Assembly: GCA_002393095.1 (NCBI GenBank)
Contig: DGII01000064.1
Span: forward strand, 1-10,802
From: Lachnospiraceae bacterium UBA3826
GTDB taxonomy: Bacteria > Bacillota > Clostridia > Lachnospirales > Lachnospiraceae
DNA: 10,802 nt
Reading direction: 5' to 3'
Part shown: piece by piece, positions 6,614 to 10,802 of the stretch
Numbering within the stretch: position 1 is the first letter of the stretch
Layout: every line of letters starts with the position of its first letter
Translations under genes and position numbers: made by a program
Notes under the pieces: model-generated
The model's database searches: none
What the model was told of the DNA's origin: nothing
What the model saw: only the letters and a program-made list of their open reading frames with translations

Positions 6614-9600
6614 CTATTGCATCGTAAAAAGATGCTTAGCATAAAACTCCTTCTTCTTATACTCACCTGCAAGCTTAAGAGCCGTCTCATAATCCTTAAG
6701 GGTCGTAGCCATGGATATATCATTGATCAGGCTGAACTTATCATCCGTCTGTGTGGAGCCCACATTATTCTTAGCTGCGGTCCCGCTCTCCGTAAGTTCC
6801 TCGATCCCGCCGCTTTCTTCGGTAATATAGTACTGAAGCGTCTCCCCGAAGAATACCAGAAAGCTCTTACAGAATATCCCTCCGTACACTTCCTTCATCT
6901 CGTCCCTGATATAGCCTATGCTCTCATCATTCTCGCTGCTGATGTAATAGTTGATGGTCACTCTCGCGCCTTCCATACCTCTGTATTCCACTACAGTCTG
7001 CTTGGCTAGTTCCTCAGACTCCGGACTTATGGCTGCGAATTCCTGCATATAGGACATAACTATACCCTGTTCGGCATACAGGATGTGGATATATCTCCTT
7101 ATGTGACCTGCTATATCCTCCGGAATATCGGACAGCTTGACATTCTGCGCATAATACTTAAGGAACGAAAGCATACAGACTGTCGGAAGACTGTTCTCAT
7201 TCTCATATATCCTTGCCATCTCCGTGAAGAAGTATTCATCTATGAGTCTGTCACTTAACAGATGGTCATCGGCAAAATACTTAAGATACTCAAGTTCTAA
7301 GCCGGTGCTTGCTCCACCCTCCACATATTCCCTGAGTATCCTGCCTTCCTGCCCCGTGTACGCTCCGGTAGTAAGAGTCTGCTTTATCATGGTCTCACAT
7401 ATCTTATATGTGTCCACATAGAAGCCCGAAGCCGCCTTCCAGATGTCACGCAGGTTCTTGGCGGGCCCCTTATAGAAATCCGTCAGATACTTAAGTCCCG
7501 TCTCATTGTATTTGCCTCGCTCGAAAGCGGAATATATCATCGCCGTCAGGTTCTCATCCTCAATGAATCCGTCCTTCTCGATGATACCTGTGGTAAGACG
7601 CACAAGCACCTGAGGATCAACACTCTCCGGACCGTAGTAAAGCGCATATTCGTAAGCCTTCCCAATAAAGCCCCGGAGCAGTAAAAGCTTAAGCAGCTCA
7701 TCCCTGTCCTCTCCCGCAAGATCCTCTCTGCCTATACGGTCAAGAAGTCCGTCAAGCATCGCCATATTGTCCGTATCCTGATAGTACCTTATTAGAGGCA
7801 GTCTGATCGCGGTTCTGTATTCTTCACTTACTTCATCATTGGATTCAAGATAGGCATATCTGTCCGCATTGCGTTCATTAACATTGATGAATTCCTTGCT
7901 TCCCTCACATACATAGAGATTAAAAAGGAGGGTGTTCTCAGCGTAAGGCTCTACCACCGGCAGAAGCTTCCTCGGCAGGAAATATCTCTCAGTAATATAT
8001 TCCTTGGTCCCATAATATCTGTTGCCAAGGGTATCCTCTAACAATACCGTGTATTCATTATTCGGCAGATCCACGAGCGTCTTGCCGCTAAGGACCTGAT
8101 AGACCATCTCTTTTTTTAATCGGGAGTCAATAACTATAACAGAGACAATCGAAGAGTCCTCCACCGTAATCCTGTGCTTAAGTAAAAGCCTCGAAAGCTG
8201 CCTCAAATTATCCTCGGTAGGCATATCCTTCACTACAAGCTCCGTATACAGGTATGACAATTCCCGGCTCACCTTCTCGGCATAGAGCTGCTTCAGGGTG
8301 AATCTCTCTATGCTGCTCCTGCAGGTCATATATATATCCGGAATAGCGGCTCTGTTGCGGATGATATACGCATAGAGCACGGCTGCCTGCTCATACGGAA
8401 GATCATTGTCGTATGAGAAGTACATCAGGACTTCCTGCGGTATCTTCACATCGCTGTCATCCCCCACCGAAAGCATATAGCACTCATACAGGCGTGTCAC
8501 CGACAGTCCCTTCTCTATACCCTTCTCATACCATTTAAGATACCTTGCGCCTGTCTTATCTCCCTTGATAAGCTGCGTACACATGGCATTCAACACATCA
8601 TCGGTCGGATTGCTCTCATACAAAAGCTTAAGTATCCGCACCACTCTCTTGTCATAATCACGCAGACCTGCTGCCCTGTACGCTATCTGCTCCCTAAGCT
8701 CGGTGCTGACGATCCTCTTCTTGGCCGCAAAATTAAGAAGCCTGATCTCCTCCTCGTCAAAATGCATCAAAAGGGTAGGCATTGCATGCAGCATCTTCAC
8801 CAGTTCTATATACATCAACGGACTGTTACAGCCCTTCTCAAGCTGATTCAGTGCAAAGGCATACATTCTGGTGGGATTCCTCTTGAATTCGTAAGAGGTA
8901 TGCAGCATTATCCACGCTATATAGAAATTGAGAGGATTCCTGTCAAAGATCGCGCTTATCTTATCGTTGATCTCTCTCGTATAGTATTCATCCGCGCTGT
9001 ATATTGTGGTCAGATACAGATAGAAGCAGTATCTTTCATCGGTCTCTTCCTCTATAACAGGCGCTATCTTACGGTCGAGTATCCATTTTGCCTCATTGTA
9101 TCTCTCCTGGGCAAGCAGAAGATACGCTTCAAAAAGCAGCGTGACAGTATCATCACCCTCCACCGATACTCTGTGAGAGATCAGTTCTTCCGTAAGCTGA
9201 ATCCATTTTCCCTTATCTATAAGACCTATCCTGTAGTCGAGATAATGTCTGATGATCTGGTATCTTATGCTGTTGCGTCTGTGAAAGGCACCGAGTCTCT
9301 TGTTCTTATTGCCGCTTACTACGTTGATATCCACATGAAACTGCCCATAGAGGTGCTTAAAGGTAAGCCTTCCGGGATTTTTGCCGGGGTGGAGCTTATC
9401 CGCCCTTATAACATACTCAAAGCGGCATTTATTATCTTCAAAATCCTCTGCCTTCAGTCTGTTCTTAGGCAGCTCTATATAATCGCCTTCAGCCTTGACC
9501 GCAATAAGCGTATATCCCCAGCCGATCCTGTTAATGTCCACATACTCTGCGTGTGTCTCCCTTGAATCGGTAAGCACTATGCTTGTCTCACTTAGGCTGT

Positions 9601-10162
9601 ATTCGATTATCTTTTTCTTATTGATACCTATAAGGAATTCTTCAAGATTGTGATTGGTATTGCCCCGCTCTGACAGGCCCTCATACAGATCCCGATACTT
9701 GGCATCCTGCCCTGTCATGATATCCGTAAAACTGCTCTTGCAGAATATACCGGCCGCCTCATCCCAGTTACTCTTGGCAAGATTGGTAAAATGGAACAGA
9801 TTGCGTATGGTTCCGAGCGATGATTCAATGGTCTTAAGCTTAACGGAGGCTACAAAGGGCAGGATGTACTCTCCCAGATTGCTCACTATCATAAAGCTGC
9901 CCTTAAGGACATCTCCCTGACTCATCCCCTTAGAATCGAATTTATAGGGCACCGCGACCTTACTGCCGCTTATAAGTCTGACGCCGCATTGCATACGAAC
10001 AGAGGAAGAATATACATATCCTTCCATCGTGTTCTCGCCCTCACACTCTATCTCGAAGTAGCCGTCTACGGCTTCGTTATACTCAAGCGTGAGCTCTATC
10101 TTGGATTCTGAGAAGGTAAGATTGCCACCGTTCCTGCCTATTCTGGATATACGCTCTTCCAT
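6614..10162 (-). CDS. Giant soluble protein alternating beta-sandwich and helical-repeat regions, DUF5717-like
   Basis: This 1182-residue protein has no signal peptide and no membrane segment, so it should be cytoplasmic. Residues 1-110 are beta-rich and end GEYILPFVASV, in the manner of Ig-like ASH/MSP-type domains. A second beta region (about 180-285) ends LHPGKNPGRLTFKHLYGQFHV in part, the pG..G.L.f..G...V pattern of BACON-like sandwiches. Residues 290-665 are helical, with TPR-like pairs such as LLFEAYLLLAQERYNEAKWI (342-361). A third beta region follows at about 670-755 (SIVSVIVIDS, then YTVLLEDTLGNRYYG), more helices at about 780-1060, a beta stretch at about 1062-1114, and a helical tail. 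No catalytic motif is seen. From memory it fits Pfam DUF5717, reported mainly from Lachnospiraceae. It is the first gene of the operon; ATG at 10162, with a weak AGGATG just upstream. Large scaffold or peptide-binding platform is my inference. Confidence 0.85.
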   Translation of the reverse strand: MEERISRIGRNGGNLTFSESKIELTLEYNEAVDGYFEIECEGENTMEGYVYSSSVRMQCGVRLISGSKVAVPYKFDSKGMSQGDVLKGSFMIVSNLGEYILPFVASVKLKTIESSLGTIRNLFHFTNLAKSNWDEAAGIFCKSSFTDIMTGQDAKYRDLYEGLSERGNTNHNLEEFLIGINKKKIIEYSLSETSIVLTDSRETHAEYVDINRIGWGYTLIAVKAEGDYIELPKNRLKAEDFEDNKCRFEYVIRADKLHPGKNPGRLTFKHLYGQFHVDINVVSGNKNKRLGAFHRRNSIRYQIIRHYLDYRIGLIDKGKWIQLTEELISHRVSVEGDDTVTLLFEAYLLLAQERYNEAKWILDRKIAPVIEEETDERYCFYLYLTTIYSADEYYTREINDKISAIFDRNPLNFYIAWIMLHTSYEFKRNPTRMYAFALNQLEKGCNSPLMYIELVKMLHAMPTLLMHFDEEEIRLLNFAAKKRIVSTELREQIAYRAAGLRDYDKRVVRILKLLYESNPTDDVLNAMCTQLIKGDKTGARYLKWYEKGIEKGLSVTRLYECYMLSVGDDSDVKIPQEVLMYFSYDNDLPYEQAAVLYAYIIRNRAAIPDIYMTCRSSIERFTLKQLYAEKVSRELSYLYTELVVKDMPTEDNLRQLSRLLLKHRITVEDSSIVSVIVIDSRLKKEMVYQVLSGKTLVDLPNNEYTVLLEDTLGNRYYGTKEYITERYFLPRKLLPVVEPYAENTLLFNLYVCEGSKEFINVNERNADRYAYLESNDEVSEEYRTAIRLPLIRYYQDTDNMAMLDGLLDRIGREDLAGEDRDELLKLLLLRGFIGKAYEYALYYGPESVDPQVLVRLTTGIIEKDGFIEDENLTAMIYSAFERGKYNETGLKYLTDFYKGPAKNLRDIWKAASGFYVDTYKICETMIKQTLTTGAYTGQEGRILREYVEGGASTGLELEYLKYFADDHLLSDRLIDEYFFTEMARIYENENSLPTVCMLSFLKYYAQNVKLSDIPEDIAGHIRRYIHILYAEQGIVMSYMQEFAAISPESEELAKQTVVEYRGMEGARVTINYYISSENDESIGYIRDEMKEVYGGIFCKSFLVFFGETLQYYITEESGGIEELTESGTAAKNNVGSTQTDDKFSLINDISMATTLKDYETALKLAGEYKKKEFYAKHLFTMQ

Positions 10163-10222
10163 CGGATCATCCTATCCGGCCAAAGCATTGTCAGATCAAC
10201 TGATTTTATGCACAAAAAGCCA

Positions 10223-10250
10223 AATATAAGTATACAACGAAAAGGGTAAA
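10223..10250 (-). promoter_or_regulatory. Possible promoter of the four-gene operon (weak)
   Basis: On the minus strand TTTACC (10245-10250, 4 of 6) and TATATT (10223-10228, 5 of 6) are separated by 16 nt. The surrounding AT-rich stretch also contains other -10-like words, TATACT at about 10229-10234 and TAAAAT at 10203-10208, so the exact choice is uncertain. A promoter is expected here because the htpG terminator lies directly upstream and the first operon gene starts at 10162. The -35 would overlap the U-tract of that terminator. Confidence 0.35.
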
Positions 10251-10285
10251 AAATAAATAGCCGACAGACTTAAAAGTCTGTCGGC
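10247..10285 (-). terminator. Rho-independent terminator of htpG
   Basis: A perfect inverted repeat with 12-bp arms (GCCGACAGACTT and AAGTCTGTCGGC) and a 2-nt centre occupies 10260-10285. In the minus-strand transcript it is followed by a U-rich tract (TATTTATTTTTT). The other orientation has no T-tract, so it acts only on minus-strand transcription. It lies 49 nt after the htpG stop and separates htpG from the operon downstream. Confidence 0.92.
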
Positions 10286-10334
10286 CATATATCATCATGC
10301 TGCTTCAAGGAATCAGACATCTGCCCGGCTTCCT

Positions 10335-10802
10335 CTATACAAGCCTGCTCATAAGCTCGTTGCTTCTCTCTATGAACCTGCTCATCTCCTCAGCCTCAAG
10401 AGGTGCATGCTGAAGCCTTGCAAGATCATATAGCTGCTCACATATGAGCTCGCTGCTTCCCTTATCGGTTCCCTCCGTCAGTGCTTTCACAAGAGGATGG
10501 TTATAGTTAAGCACCAGAGTCTCGCCTTCTTTGCCCATGTCACCCATGCCCATACCGGACATTCCGTACATCTTCATCATATCCTGCATCCTTCTGGATT
10601 CCTCGGACAGCGTAATGACAGAGGCGATCTTCTTATTCTTAAGCTTGGAGAGCTTGACATTGACTTTCTCCTTCTTGAGAGCCTTCTTGTACAGCTTCTC
10701 GATGCCCTCAAGCGCCTTATCCATCTCTTCCTGCTCTTTCTTATTGGTCTTGGAGGTAAAGTCATCTGTAAGATCGGCATCGATCCTCATGAACTTGATG
10801 CC
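10335..10802 (-). CDS. htpG: Chaperone HtpG (Hsp90), C-terminal 155 residues (runs off the window)
   Basis: HtpG is the bacterial Hsp90, an ATP-dependent cytoplasmic chaperone that acts as a dimer. Only the end of the middle domain and the C-terminal dimerisation domain are visible. The frame is open to the edge, beginning GIKFMRIDADLTDDF, so the internal Met codons are not the start. A charged helical stretch follows (KKEQEEMDKALEGIEKLYKK), then a methionine/glycine-rich segment (MKMYGMSGMGMGDMG) that corresponds to the exposed hydrophobic substrate-contact helix region. LVLNYNHPLVKAL and ELICEQLYDLARLQHAPL near the end match the HtpG C-terminal pattern (LN.NHP..K.L, LYDLA.L). The nucleotide-binding domain lies outside the window. 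The gene ends at a TAG, 49 nt before its own terminator. Confidence 0.93.
   Translation of the reverse strand, partial: GIKFMRIDADLTDDFTSKTNKKEQEEMDKALEGIEKLYKKALKKEKVNVKLSKLKNKKIASVITLSEESRRMQDMMKMYGMSGMGMGDMGKEGETLVLNYNHPLVKALTEGTDKGSSELICEQLYDLARLQHAPLEAEEMSRFIERSNELMSRLV

Noticed and set aside
8762..9565. A 267-codon open frame on the plus strand
   Set aside because: It lies entirely antisense to the 1182-aa gene, has no recognisable domain or good ribosome binding site, and its composition reads as the complement of the real frame.
10577..10780. A second minus-strand open frame, arginine-rich, overlapping htpG
   Set aside because: It is the shifted frame of the lysine-rich end of HtpG; the HtpG frame carries the conserved C-terminal motifs.
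1..10802. Defence system, prophage or mobile element
   Set aside because: No transposase, integrase, terminal repeats, toxin/antitoxin, nuclease or CRISPR motif is visible, and codon use looks uniform across the window.

Overview
The window looks like chromosomal DNA from a Gram-positive member of the Clostridia, most likely Lachnospiraceae. The grounds are strong GGAGG-type ribosome binding sites, consensus-like sigma-A promoters, a lipobox substrate-binding protein, heavy use of CTT (Leu), AAG (Lys) and ATA (Ile) codons, and two large proteins that resemble families I remember from Lachnospiraceae (DUF5716/DUF5717). All eight genes are on the minus strand, so transcription runs from high to low coordinates. 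No tRNA, rRNA, CRISPR array, insertion sequence or phage gene is visible.

In transcription order: (1) 10335-10802 is the C-terminal third of HtpG (Hsp90), which runs off the window and is closed by a strong hairpin terminator at 10247-10285. (2) 3261-10162 is a tightly packed four-gene operon of unrecognised function, with gaps of 10 nt, 5 nt and a 1-nt overlap. It encodes an 1182-aa soluble protein alternating beta-sandwich regions with helical-repeat solenoid, a 423-aa degenerate Hsp70/actin-fold protein, a 281-aa TPR-like helical protein, and a 406-aa coiled-coil protein with a central two-helix membrane hairpin. (3) 922-3185 is an ordinary three-gene polar amino-acid ABC importer (lipoprotein, permease, ATPase) with its own promoter and an operator-like palindrome. 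(4) 1-841 is the N-terminal 280 codons of adenylosuccinate lyase (purB), of the type that resembles the human enzyme, again with its own promoter.

The exciting candidate is the four-gene operon. My inference is that the degenerate Hsp70-like protein, the TPR protein and the giant solenoid form a cytoplasmic complex tethered to the membrane by the hairpin coiled-coil protein. Codirectional Hsp90 next door is suggestive but separated by a terminator. The ABC importer and purB look like unrelated housekeeping neighbours. There is no gene-free stretch longer than 300 bases; the longest gap is 172 bp (10163-10334), holding the htpG terminator and the probable promoter of the four-gene operon.
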